Assembly (NCBI GenBank): GCA_025093555.1
Contig: JAIWNF010000029.1
Span: forward strand, 558,001-622,000
Source: Circinella umbellata
Lineage: Eukaryota > Mucoromycota > Mucoromycetes > Mucorales > Lichtheimiaceae
Direction of reading: 5' to 3'
Length of the DNA: 64,000 nt
Position numbers and translations under genes: made by a program. The first letter of the stretch is position 1, and every line of letters starts with the position of its first letter. Shown one piece after another: positions 38,101 through 50,723 of the stretch. The notes under the pieces are model-generated. The model saw only the letters and a program-made list of their open reading frames with translations. It had not been told where the DNA came from and ran no database searches.

Positions 38101-38370
38101 GATACCCAACTATCAAGTGAAATCACTATTATATGTGATAATACCCAACAACATGGAGACCGACCTGTTCAACCTATCACTACTATTAATAGCGCTACTA
38201 TTCCACCACCATCTCAAGATTGGTTATTCCAAGATCCTAATTCATCTAATACTACTAACACAACATCTACTCCTGGTCTCCAACGGTCAGCTACCGTTGG
38301 TGCAACTTTAAAGCGAAGCACACGTGTACCACGTGAAGACGCTTCGCGCCGTCCAAGCCGAAGGGAGTAG
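35119..38370 (+). CDS. F-BAR-like/RhoGAP protein (Rgd1-like)
   Basis: Nine exons, 35119-35214, 35350-35468, 35564-35771, 35866-35958, 36038-36425, 36530-36835, 36933-37250, 37361-37466, 37599-38370, give 801 aa. The N-terminal half is helical and resembles an F-BAR/FCH membrane-curvature module: LRQRVELEEGYQNSLDKIIS is the typical FCH signature, with a Pro/Ser insert in exon 5. The RhoGAP domain spans about 405-595. It has GGLEREGIYRISG with the arginine finger, LLKVFLRDLASPLFPF, LMNLLTRILKLPPANYDTLK and LSLMFTPAIF. It should accelerate GTP hydrolysis on Rho-family GTPases at the plasma membrane. Fungal Rgd1-type proteins act on Rho3/Rho4 and feed into polarity and cell-wall signalling. The Ser/Asp/Gln-rich C-terminal tail is probably disordered. 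The RhoGAP call is firm, and the F-BAR call is good but made from weak sequence similarity. Confidence 0.88.
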
Positions 38371-38941
38371 AACGGAGTAGTATATCAATATAACAAACAT
38401 CTCCATATAATTTTTTTTGTGATATCTAATAAGTCATGCATTATGCAATGACAATCATTCTCATATTCTTACTCTTTATTCTATAAAATATTTCTGTATA
38501 ATCAAATTCCGACATCTTAATATCTTATAATCTTTTCTCATATTCTTAATAATAATATCTACTTCTTTGATGGAAGAATATAACACTACTTTTCTCTTTC
38601 TCTCTCTTTGTGCATCTTTGAATGTGTGAAATAATAATGAGAAACGATAAATGGGTTAAAAAGTACAACGTCGTGAAACAATTTTTTTTTGCAGAGTGGA
38701 CGAACAGCACCACCATCTTGCAGTTTTTACCGCTTAAAAACACGGAGATTTTTTATGATAAAAATACCCGGCATAACAATCACGTTCAAAAGCCGCGGTG
38801 AGATGGCCACGACAGAAAAACATGTCAAATGTTGCGATAAAATTCCCCGAAAATAAGGAACACAGGGCAACTTGTCCTCAAGAACAAGGATATTTTTCCC
38901 TTTTTTCTTTTTCTTCCACTCCTTTCAATATTTGATCTCAA
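38371..38941. other. Intergenic region
   Basis: 3' end of the RhoGAP gene and leader of the Zn2Cys6 gene. T-rich and C/T-rich tracts occur just before 38942. No gene is seen. Confidence 0.5.
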
Positions 38942-40567
38942 ATGCTGTCTCAAGAATCTACAGTTGTTGGTACAACAAATATCCCAAAAGCATCAACATC
39001 ACCATTATCTTCATCGTCTTCTCCTTCTGTTGCACCTGTACCTATTCCTACAGCTACAACCTCTTCATCAAGTTCCCGTCCACCTAATAAGTCTCATGTT
39101 CTAAGAGCTTGTGTTTGTATTATTTTTCTTATTTCATTCAGCATTTACTTTGAGCCTTTCAAATTCTTTTTTTCCTGACGATAAAAACTGTCTTATTTCT
39201 TTTGTATTTAATAGGTCAATTGCCGCAAAGCACATCTTGCTTGTGATAGTAAGCTTGCTTTCTTTTTTTTTTTTTGATTATTAGTGGAGAATTCAAAAGA
39301 GAATTTTTTAACAATGATGATAAATATAAATTAAATAGCCGACCGTCCATGTAAACGATGTGTATCACTTGGTAAAGAGCAAACTTGCTACGATGTTGAT
39401 CATAAAAAACGAGGGCGACCTAAATTAAGACACAATGGCCAACGCGTACAAAAAAATGTCATGACAACACCTATACGTCAATCATCCTTTTCCATGACAA
39501 CGAATGCAAATGTAGCCACCTTATTGACGCAATCATATACATCGCCCATTATTACAGCTTTCTTGTCTATGGAAATTTGCTGTGCGCGAGTATCGGATGA
39601 AGTACAACATTTACTGGGTTATTATCCGCAAGAGTTGGCGCACAGACCTCTGTTTTCATTTATAGCGCCAAGAAGTAGTGAAACGTTGGCCCGATTACAT
39701 CGTGTTTTGTTGGATAATGTAACGCACGTAGCACAAAAGGTTGACCCCACGTATCAACGAATGCCACCTACCGAACGTACGACATCTGATAAGTTTTTCA
39801 GTCAACATCCAGATACATTGACTGCCATTGCGAATGGGTCACAGACAGTGGCAGATACACTGTGGGTGAAACGAAATGATGGTGGAGTAGAACCATGCAC
39901 AGCTCAGTTTTATTTAGGTGGGGGGCTTGGCGCAGATCTATATACCCCCTCGACGCTTTCAAGTCTTTACATCGTTTGCTTGCTATCAAGACCTGTGCAA
40001 GCACAACAACAACCAGTTCATTCACAACAGCCACAATCACAGCAACAAAAACAGCGTGAGCAGGAGCAGCAGCAGCAGTCGGAGCCATCGATTTTTTTCG
40101 AGCAACAGAATCAATCCTCATCATCTGGAACAACAGCAGCATCAGCTCAGCATCAGCACCGCCATCAGCAGCAGCAGCAGCAACAGCAACAGCAACAAAA
40201 TACTGACTTTCCTTTATCCGCATCAGCGGAACAATCATCACAGCAACAGCACCAGCGACCTGTAGCACCTCGTCAAAGTAAACTATCTAATAATAGTAAT
40301 AATACAAATAATAGTGACTATATAAATAATGATAATAATAACGAGGATCGCATGACCGACCACCCTGTTCTTCTCACACACCCATCCAGTTCGTCCATTC
40401 CATTACGAGCACCGTGGCAGCAGGTCCATGTTGCACCTATACACAACAAAAAAGACTTGAAATCTAATACCACTATGGAATATGTCAAACAATCCATACG
40501 TTTATTTCAAACCACAGCAGAACCATCCCGACAATCTAACATGAGTGTAGATGCACTACTTTCTTAA
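38942..40567 (+). CDS. Zn2Cys6 transcription factor with PAS domain (Ert1/AcuK-like)
   Basis: Three exons, 38942-39112, 39215-39248 (34 nt), 39339-40567, give 477 aa. The zinc cluster is assembled only after splicing: CVNCRKAHLAC then DTDRPCKRCVSLGKEQTC, spaced Cys-x2-Cys-x6-Cys-x5-Cys-x2-Cys-x8-Cys. The basic linker DHKKRGRPKLR follows. The cluster plus this linker is the signature of the Ert1/AcuK group, regulators of gluconeogenesis and respiratory carbon use. A PAS-like domain follows at about residues 120-220 (FLSMEICCARVSDEVQHLLG, YYPQELAHRPLFSFI). The rest is low in complexity, with glutamine runs around residues 265-330 and Asn/Ser stretches, likely activation or disordered regions. 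Both introns interrupt the cluster coding sequence. The class assignment is strong, and the carbon-metabolism role is inferred from family. Confidence 0.87.
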
Positions 40568-40733
40568 AAAGAAAAAAAAATAATAAAAATTACTTGACAA
40601 AAATATCGTTGGAGATTTATCGTTTGGTTTTGCCGCTTGTTTTTGATTCTGTGTCTGTGATTTGATACTTTGCCAAAAAATATTTATCATTGCGTTTATC
40701 CTGAAATAATCTTTCGTATAATAAATTAAGTTT

Positions 40734-42035
40734 TTATTCACTATCGTCGTCTTCATTGTTAACATCTCCCAATAAAAGATTACGAAATAATCCAAAGCTT
40801 GGATACAGTATGTTTCTATAGTCCATGTCATACCATGCATTAATAGCAATAACACCCTCATCACCATGTTGAAGCACTTGATGAAACCACAGCGCTATAA
40901 TATAATCCATAGTTTAACACAAAATTTTTTTAGTTAGCAACCTTATGGACAATCAACTTATAGAACAAAGGACACTGATTTTTCCCTTTACCTGGAAGAT
41001 ATAGCATTTCACCTTTTTCAACAGTAACAACAATAGGCTTAGCGTGTTGAAACCGTGGATATCGTTCTAAATCTGGATGTAACGGATCAACTGGTATCCA
41101 TGGTGTTTTCATCGGTGGATCCAAGGGGGTCAAGTTGTAAGTTGTGTCATTCGATTCATCACTAGGTGTATATATGGCACTTGTATACAGTTGTTCGTGT
41201 AAACAATAATATTCAGAAGGTGGCAATAAAACAAATGTTTTTTTACCCCGTAATACGGCATAACAATTTTCATAAGGATCCTTATGAAGAGACGTAGTGC
41301 TCTTTTCATTGCCCATCCAAAAATTCACGGCGTCTGGTTTTTTGCCTAACGCTGCACTACACCAATCAATTTCTTCTTCGATATCTTCCTTGAGTATAGA
41401 ATATTCTGTATGCAAACTGTTGTTTTGTAAAGATATATAGTGGGCATGTGGTGTCATTTCTTTTCCTTCAATAATTTTAAGAAAACGATCCAAAGCCATT
41501 TTTTGTTCATGAGGTAAAGCGAAATATTCTCGATCGGTGACAGGATCATATGTTACTGCATCTGCATAACCGTTGGGTGTTGCTTTTTTTTGACAAATAA
41601 GCACACAAGAAAATAAATAAAAATTACAAAAATATAATCAACTAAGAAACATAAATTTCTCGAAAGAAATGGTATAGTATTATCTTTATAATATATACCT
41701 ACTTGCTACAGTAACAATTGAATCACCCATTTTCTCGCGTAAATATTCGTTAGTCCATAAGTTATATGCGGGCCAGTGAGAAAAAGCATTTTTGATCACT
41801 GCAGGCCTGTTTGGCTGTACGCAGTTTCTTAAAAATTCCACAGGAGAAGGAGGGTTTTCGTAAGTTTCTATATAAGTTCCATTGATTTCTATATTATCTA
41901 TTATAAGTATAACCATATATTTTCTTGAAGTAAATACTTTTTTTATATAAATATATGTATAGTATAAATACTACCTTGATATTCTTGAATAAAGCGTACG
42001 AGCTGTTCTTCCATGTGTGCAGTTGTGGAAAACAT
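40734..42035 (-). CDS. JmjC-domain protein, JMJD7-like (lysyl hydroxylase)
   Basis: Four exons on minus (reading down): 42035-41975, 41897-41703, 41582-40992, 40894-40734, giving 335 aa. The cupin-8/JmjC fold is clear. NRPAVIKNAFSHWPAYNLWT is the N-terminal signature, LHKDPYENCYAVLRGKKTFV holds the Fe(II) His and Asp and the 2-oxoglutarate lysine region, and LYLPALWFHQVLQHG holds the distal iron-binding His. This matches human JMJD7, a 2-oxoglutarate-dependent (3S)-lysyl hydroxylase of the translation GTPases DRG1/2 (a protease activity has also been claimed). The last exon contributes the conserved AINAWYDMDY. The gene starts 130 bp from the divergent eS17 gene. An alternative is another cupin-8 hydroxylase, but the length and motif order fit JMJD7 best. 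Confidence 0.88.
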
Positions 42036-42165
42036 TTTTCTAGGCTAGAAATATGAGCTTGTTTTAGAACTAAATGTATTCAAAACTCAGAAAATTTCTT
42101 TAAAGAAATCATCTTGCAGCAATCTAATTTTTCTCCCTCTCTCTCTTTATACATTTTTAGTAACC
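42036..42165. promoter_or_regulatory. Short divergent promoter shared by JMJD7-like and eS17 genes
   Basis: Only 130 bp separate the two start codons, which face away from each other. The stretch holds a CT-rich tract (TTCTCCCTCTCTCTC) just upstream of eS17, typical of fungal ribosomal-protein leaders. The two 5' ends must share or overlap regulatory DNA. Confidence 0.55.
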
Positions 42166-42880
42166 ATGGTAAATATCAGCGAATATAGCAAACGAATAGA
42201 GTGAATAAATCTATAAGATGGAATGAATAAATCAATGAATGGATGAAGAAATAAATGGATGGATTGATTAACTTAATGGATGGATTGATATCAATAGGGT
42301 CGCGTTCGCACTAAGACTGTCAAGAAGGCCTCGCGTGTCTTGATCGAAAAGTACTACCCCCGTCTCACTTTGGACTTCCAAACCAACAAGAAGATCTGTG
42401 ATGAGGTTGCTATTATTTCTTCCAAGCGTCTTCGCAACAAGATTGCTGGTTTCACCACCCACTTGATGAAGCGTATTTCCCGTGGTCCCGTCCGTGGTAT
42501 CTCCTTCAAGTTGCAAGAAGAAGAGCGTGAACGTCGTGACAACTACGTTCCCGAGCAATCTGCTTTGGACACCTCAGCTATTGAAATTGACCCTGAAACT
42601 GAGGTATGTGTTATTTTTAAAATATAGTTACTAATGATTGGCGCGCCGGTTTGGATCTTTCGATGGCCAATCATTTTTTTTTCGGTGTCAAGATCCAATC
42701 CCGCGCAATAGTTTATTAACGTTAGCATTACTCTGCGAATTTTGCAACATTTAGGAATTGCTCAAGTCTATCAACTTTGCTGGTTTGACCGGTGTTAAGG
42801 TTACTGCTCCCGTTGCTGCCTTCACTCCCAAGGAAAACCGTGGTCCTCGTCGTGAGAACCGTCGTCCCCGTGCCGACTAA
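42166..42880 (+). CDS. RPS17: 40S ribosomal protein eS17
   Basis: Three exons, 42166-42168, 42298-42603, 42755-42880, give 144 aa. The first coding exon is only the ATG. The protein starts [20 protein letters not shown] and contains [20 protein letters not shown], the [20 protein letters not shown] core and [14 protein letters not shown], all diagnostic of eS17 in the small ribosomal subunit. The C-terminus [11 protein letters not shown] is basic. Codon use is strongly biased, as in other highly expressed genes. Both introns are unusual: the first carries degenerate GGAT/GATT tandem repeats, and the second a GC-rich structured segment. The gene is divergent from the JMJD7-like gene. The family call is essentially certain. 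Confidence 0.97.
42199..42289 (+). repeat. Degenerate GGAT/AATGA tandem repeat in eS17 intron 1
   Basis: Intron 1 contains a run of related short units (AATGAATAAATCAATGAATGGATG and similar). ATGGATGGATTGAT appears identically at 42255-42268 and 42276-42289. The repeat is wholly intronic. Confidence 0.8.
42633..42706 (+). other. Two interleaved GC-rich stems in eS17 intron 2
   Basis: Stem A: AATGATTGGC (42633-42642) pairs perfectly with GCCAATCATT (42666-42675). Stem B: 42643-42659 pairs with 42690-42706. It consists of TTGGATCTT with AAGATCCAA (9 bp), then GG/CC and GCGC/GCGC separated by single mismatches, 15 pairs over 17 positions. The order A-B-A'-B' is that of a pseudoknot, or of two competing hairpins. 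The surrounding intron is AT-rich. I read it as a structured RNA element, perhaps autoregulatory. A scar of an inserted inverted-repeat element is the alternative. Confidence 0.5.
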
Positions 42881-45800
42881 ATAGTTTGCCTTTAGAAAAT
42901 AAATTAGTGCGTTTGTTTTCATCATAATTATTTTGAATGTCTACTTGATTTTGCGTTTGATATGGGATAATTTTGTTAGAAAGCGGTTGGAATCGTAACG
43001 TGGGAGTTATATGGTATATAATCTTTGTTTGTTGCGAATAACTGGACTAGTTTGAATTGGATAGTATCTATTTTGTGTTGTGTTTTTTGCGTAGATAGGG
43101 AAATACATTGTATTGTGAATAGCAGTCAGTACTCTAAGTTATTGCAAGGCGGGAATGATAGATTATTACAGCTTTATAGTAGTGATATAAAATGATCAAA
43201 AGTGCCAAACTTACGCCAAGGTTATAGTTTTCATAAAAGTTACTGCATGAAAATACAAAGTATTTTTTTATCGAATAAGTGGATAACAACAATATGCAAA
43301 TTTGTAATATGTTACTCTTTGAGTTTATCTTTTTTAAAATGCATCATATGTAAGTAATCATTGTTGCTGCCATTTTTTTAAGTTTGAATGTAACTTTCTT
43401 ATTAATATTGAGCATCATGAAGTACACATGTACTATTATGGAAATTTGTACCGGTTCATCTAGTATTATGAATACCGAGTTGTACTTCCAACATAGAAGG
43501 TACGGTAGTCTAGAAATTTCTTCCAGTAACATGTTAATTAATTGTCCTTGATCAGCGTTTCATTTAATCCAGGGACGAAAAATCAAACTAATGTATAAAT
43601 TTCATCATTGGTGGAAAATTCCGCAACCTGTTAATTTACTCTTATCGCATATTTAGTTTACACTTTCTGGGCGATTTAATTGCTGTCACCCTGTGCATAT
43701 AAACTTTTTTTTTTTTTCAAATGTTCAGCATATCCTTGATTTTGTTACGTCGAGATAATTTAAGATTGCTTAAAATTCAGTAGTATATATCATGAGATTT
43801 TAAGGTAAATATATGAAATTTGCCCGTTATCAATATATATACATATTTTTCTTTAGTAAGCCAACTTGATAATGCCTATGGTATACAAAATTATTGATTA
43901 TTTTTATCTGCTATATATATTTTATCTAATACATGGACCACGATGATTCAGTTTATGGCATCTAATTCTCATTACTAATGAGCCACTATACTTGTCTGTT
44001 TTTTAGTGCGACATTTAGCTGAATAACATATTCCACAATCATGTGTCCATTCTATTTTCTATGGTCTATAAAATGATGATAGTTTTGGGCATACGTATAA
44101 TGGATATTGAGTATAAAGCTCACTGTTTAATGTACAGAACTCTTGTCATCCACATATAATTATTACTTCAGAGCTATCAGATACAATAGACTCCCAATAA
44201 GCCGATCAAGGGTAAAGAAAAAAAAACTACCGCGTTTAGAAAGTTGATTTGAATTAAATATCACCCAGTGACATATGAGTTACTAAAATCTTGTTTGAAA
44301 GCTATGTCGTTGATTACAGTAGATTAGCTTATTTTCATAGTCGAACAAAAGCCTGATTTTTGAAGCAAGAAAAATTGATGTTAATGTGAAATTAACTACA
44401 CATGTTTGTAAACGATACTTCTTTTCAGCCTTCGATGCTAAAAGACATGATTATTTCATGACGTATATAATATGTAAGTCTCTTAACAAAAAAAAAAGAT
44501 TAAGTGATATACATACGTACGTAGTGGCTATAAAATTGATGCTTTTAGACTTTTTCTTTCTTTTTGTTTTATTAAGGGGTTGAGAGCTGATGATGTAAAA
44601 TCTATAATAGAAATACTGTATATAGAAGCATGTTGATAGTTTGAAGCATACTTACCTATTTTACTATAACATCTATGTAATTCAGCATAAAATACAGACA
44701 TATTTTTTTTGGCTATAAAGTAATAATTATATTGCCATGAATTTTGTCTTGACTCCTACTCTCTAGAATAACGTATTTAGGTGGTCATGTGGCTGATTAA
44801 GGTCATGTATTAGAAAAGATCCAAGGTGCTGGTAGTAATAAGAAGCTTTATAATAATGATGATGTCTACATAAATTTCATTTTCAATAACACTTCGCCAC
44901 TATGCATCACTTTTTCAATTGTCTAATAGGTTGGCTGTCTGACGTGTGTTGATGTGCTACACATGCTATTGCTACACGAACAAGTATCTTAACAACAACA
45001 ACAATAATAATAATAATAGTAATTCTTCATTTCAATATCGAAAGCGAATATTCTAAATGCCCCAACGTGGGTGCGGTACTTTAACAATGACTGTGTATGT
45101 GAAGAAAAGAGCTTGGCTGCTGAGGGATTTTTTACCCATCTCCGATCTATTTTGTATCAATGAAAAACTATTCGAGATGTTTAGTAAGAAACTGTGTTGT
45201 CCTGTGCACTTTATATATTTTGTTTGTTTGCCATAAAAAATACGCCATGTGTACATGCTTCAATATATACATTAGAACAATGTGACTCACACAACTTAAT
45301 AACAGCCATCTTCAATGTAGCACATGAAAAAATTGCGAGCACGACCGCATAAATTTTCCGCCAACCTTGAATATAATCGACGCAAATCTGGAAATCGGAC
45401 GGCCATTGGAAATACTAAAATAAGTGGGTACGAGGATGGAAGTTCGCTATTTATATCCAAAGCTATATTATTTGAGTAAAATAATTTCTTTTTCTCTTTT
45501 TGAGAGAGTTTTGATCTATACTAAAAATAATGATCATATTGTTCGCGTCTAAATTTCTCATGGCTATAATAAGACATGATGTAAACTGATGTAATACTGA
45601 GTCCACCATGAGCTCTCTTGATTCATTTTTATTTTAGGCGGGAAAAGTAAATAATTGCAAACACAAAATGTAGGAAAGGTTAAGAGTATATATATATTAT
45701 ATAGAGCGATGGTATGATCGGCGAAAATAAAAAAAGATTACTCTTGACTATAGTTATGTGACTTAGAATTAATATGATCAGAAATTTTGTCCAGGGACAG

Positions 45801-46079
45801 AAAGTTCCTCGTCACGAAATTTTTGCCATTGGTTGTGTGATCTTTGCAAGATACTTGAATACAACAGCGCAACATTTATTTATTTGTAACATACAATAAA
45901 CTCTTACGTATATATTTTTACGTTCCGTAATTTAAAATCTTCATTTCACCATATGCAGTGAAAGTGAGATAATTCTTTTCCCGTTTCTTTTTTTCTTTTT
46001 TCTTCTTTTGTATCCCGTTCATCATTTACACTTCATCACCATCATCATACTCGACATTTATAATACACAGACCTCAGTA
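42881..46079. other. Gene-poor region
   Basis: 3.2 kb without a supported gene. AT-rich, with TACGTACGTA at 44514-44523 and other TACGTA copies at 44092 and 45906. A small AAC/AAT repeat lies at about 44990-45020. One AGATAA (GATA-type) site near 45967, about 110 bp before the GATA-factor start codon, could allow autoregulation. The last 100 bp are T/C-rich, then CATC-rich. Confidence 0.5.
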
Positions 46080-47258
46080 ATGAATGAATCAATCTTTAAT
46101 ATACCAAATTATTATGATTCTTCCTTTATTATAGATGAAATAATGCAGCGGCAAGCTCCATCAACATCATCATTCACAACAAATGATCCTATGCTTACAT
46201 CCTCCTGCTCCGATTCTGGGTCATCACTCTTTATTGATTCACCTCTATTATTGTCATGTAATGATAGATCTTATTATAGCTTTCTCGGAGGGAATGACGT
46301 TTTGAACCCTTGCGACTTTTTATCTGATGCAACCAACGTTACAACAGTAACTAGTAATAATTTAACACCTGCTGTGCCAGAACAACACCTATTACACCAA
46401 TATCAAGATCAATCCAATTTTTTTGAGCCTGGAATAGCAGGAATACCATTATCAGCAGATCAAATTGATATTATCGGTATTAGTAATAGTGCTAATAACA
46501 GTGTACGAAGCAACAGTGTCGCTAGTGAAATTCCAACTATACCGGACGAAGAGAACATTCACCATCAGCTGTACTATGATGATAAGAGTTATATTGTAAT
46601 ACCAACAGTAGAAAAATATAAAGAAAAAGAGCCAACAGAAACTGACGTATCGCAACAACAACAAGGCCATCAAAACGATTACGCTACAACATCAAATGTT
46701 TCCAGAAGCGTAGTTTCTCAGAAGAGTTATTCTCAAACGTCACAAAAAGAAGACGAATATGAATACGAATATGAAGAAGGCAATGATATTGAAGACAATG
46801 ACGACAGTGATGATTCGGACTTTGTGCTTCATGGTTCATCAGGTTATCTAAAACGGGGTCGGCCCTCTTTATCAGCAACTAATAATAAGAATACCAGCAC
46901 AACAGCAACAGTAGCAAAAAAATCATCAAAAACAACAACAACAAAGAAAAAGTTATCTTCTCATCGTCGCAGCAAAAAAGATGATCCCACTCTACCATTA
47001 CCAGTTTGTACAAATTGCGAAACTACAACAACATCATTATGGCGCCGGGACGACCATGGCAACCCTCTTTGTAATGCATGCGGGTTATTTCTTAAGCTAC
47101 ATGGTGTGGAGCGTCCGTTAAGTCTTAAAACTGATGTCATTAAAAGACGCAATCGCCAATCTTCTTCTGTCACTAAAAAACGAAGAAGAAAGGATGGCTT
47201 TTTATCCAAAAGGGTTTCTAAGAATAATAAAAGAAAAAAGCAAACATCTACAGAATAG
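46080..47258 (+). CDS. GATA zinc-finger transcription factor (AreA/NIT2-like)
   Basis: A single exon of 392 aa. The start is the ATG at 46080 ([15 protein letters not shown]), since the open frame further upstream has no ATG. One GATA finger lies at residues 310-334: [16 protein letters not shown] then [17 protein letters not shown], spaced Cys-x2-Cys-x17-Cys-x2-Cys. The following basic tail [15 protein letters not shown] matches the fungal nitrogen-regulator type (AreA/NIT2). An AT-hook-like KRGRPSLSA sits near residue 258 and an acidic stretch ([20 protein letters not shown]) near 225-250. The N-terminal two thirds are Ser/Asn-rich and probably disordered. It should bind HGATAR sites in the nucleus and control nitrogen-source genes. 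Light, iron and development GATA classes are alternatives, but the x17 loop and [11 protein letters not shown] tail favour AreA. Confidence 0.88.
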   Translation: MNESIFNIPNYYDSSFIIDEIMQRQAPSTSSFTTNDPMLTSSCSDSGSSLFIDSPLLLSCNDRSYYSFLGGNDVLNPCDFLSDATNVTTVTSNNLTPAVPEQHLLHQYQDQSNFFEPGIAGIPLSADQIDIIGISNSANNSVRSNSVASEIPTIPDEENIHHQLYYDDKSYIVIPTVEKYKEKEPTETDVSQQQQGHQNDYATTSNVSRSVVSQKSYSQTSQKEDEYEYEYEEGNDIEDNDDSDDSDFVLHGSSGYLKRGRPSLSATNNKNTSTTATVAKKSSKTTTTKKKLSSHRRSKKDDPTLPLPVCTNCETTTTSLWRRDDHGNPLCNACGLFLKLHGVERPLSLKTDVIKRRNRQSSSVTKKRRRKDGFLSKRVSKNNKRKKQTSTE

Positions 47259-48446
47259 AGTATTCTTTTTATTTTTTCCCCTCAATTTTTCTGCACTTTT
47301 ATCTCACATATACACTTTATATATACTTCATATTGATATTTTTATTCCTGTTTTTATTTTAAAAATATGCATTCTCCTTTACATTATGTTTATAACTTCA
47401 TCATTAACTCTTATTTACTATTTATATAGTAATGGGACTATTTCATTATTTATGTCAAATATTTTACGTACTTTTCACTTTTTTTTGTTCTATTAATAAC
47501 CTACCTATTCGTGTTATTAATTCATAGTACTGTGCTGCATGGTGTATGCTTTCTTTTTATTATCACTGTAGTTACATACAAAATATTAACATTAAAAAAC
47601 TGTTGGATTTAATATGATTTATTTTGAAATTATTGAGACACAAATTTGACATTCGGTAACATTCATTATCCATTCATGTTGGGCAGAAGTAATGGGGTTA
47701 ACACCATAGAAGAGTTCAAAACTTTCATTCATTTAATGTGTTGAGTCTTCACGTGGAGTTGTGTTGTCAATGTTTTTATAACAACACAATATATAATAAT
47801 ATTTACATGAGTTAGATACCTATATATTTGTAATAATAAAACACAGTGCCAAATAGTTTATATGATAACAACATTAATAGTAAGAAAACACTGCTATGGG
47901 GAGCTAGTATTTTGGCTCTACGTATTACGGAAACCTCACATGTGAAAGTTGCCAAAGAAGTTTTTAGACGCATATAGATTCTAGTAGCACTATCATCCGT
48001 ACCAGTAGATTGTATATAGTCGTATTGATATAGAATTAAAAATAGATATATTTTGCTTATCATAGTCTCATATGGACTACATACAGCACTCGCTTGCTCA
48101 CCATGGCGATAATACTAAAAAAAATTCGCTTGGCTATTATTAATGAAAATATGAACTATCAATATATCACGTTCATAAAGGTTTTCAAGATAATATATGT
48201 ATAATTATGACTACTGTATAGATAATATATAGATATATAATATGTCATAGTTACATTAGAATTTTATAGTTTATTTTTAGAAGGTTACGTATGAAGCTTG
48301 AACTGTGCGTAAGGTTCAGAATTCCCCTAATACGTAACACGTTTGAGAGGATACGTAGTTATCTACTATTAATACTAATAAATGCAAATTATTACGTGCT
48401 CATTATTTAACTATTTGCGATAAGGTGACCCGGGAAGTGATTCAGA
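47259..48446. other. Convergent 3' region
   Basis: 1.2 kb between the stop codons of the GATA factor (+) and the chitinase (-). AT-rich, with TACGTA copies at 47463, 47920, 48283, 48331 and 48351. No gene is seen. Confidence 0.5.
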
Positions 48447-50262
<1,816 letters not shown>

Positions 50263-50723
50263 CTTTGTCAATAACAACAAAAAGTTTTTCTGGGCAAAAA
50301 AAAAGAAGAGGAAGAGGGCAGTCTGATTGTTTCCATGTCTACTTTTGAACTTGTTTTTTTTATGATCAAGCATCATTTTGCTATGTTGATACATATCGTC
50401 AATGTACATATTTGATGATAATAATGACACGTACGTAATAGTTTATCGACAAATATTATACAGTTTAATACCAACAAAAACACAACTTTCATTGTACTCT
50501 CTCTCTCTCTTTTTTTCTTTCTTTTTCTTTTGTATGTTTCTGACAACTTTTTTTAATGATAAAAATGTTTTGAAAAATGAACATGCTAATTTTTTCTTCT
50601 TTTTCTTTTAATAGTAAGAAGTTAAAAAAAGGCAAAATACAGTATATATTTTTGTAAAAAGTAAAGTAAGTAGATGGATGTTTTAATTAAGTAGAGGCCA
50701 AAAATAGTATATGTGCGTGTATG
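50263..50723. other. Region between the tandem chitinase and MAPKKK genes
   Basis: On the minus strand this is the 3' end of the MAPKKK gene and the promoter of the chitinase gene. It contains a CT-rich run (CTCTCTCTCTC) at about 50498-50508 and a TACGTA at 50431. No gene is seen. Confidence 0.5.

Noticed and set aside
42604..42754. H/ACA or C/D snoRNA in eS17 intron 2
   Set aside because: No box C/D pair. The only ACA lies immediately before the 3' splice site, and the stems interleave rather than forming two hairpins with a hinge box.
46008..46079. Upstream extension of the GATA factor frame
   Set aside because: It begins at TTG with no ATG. The first ATG at 46080 is used.
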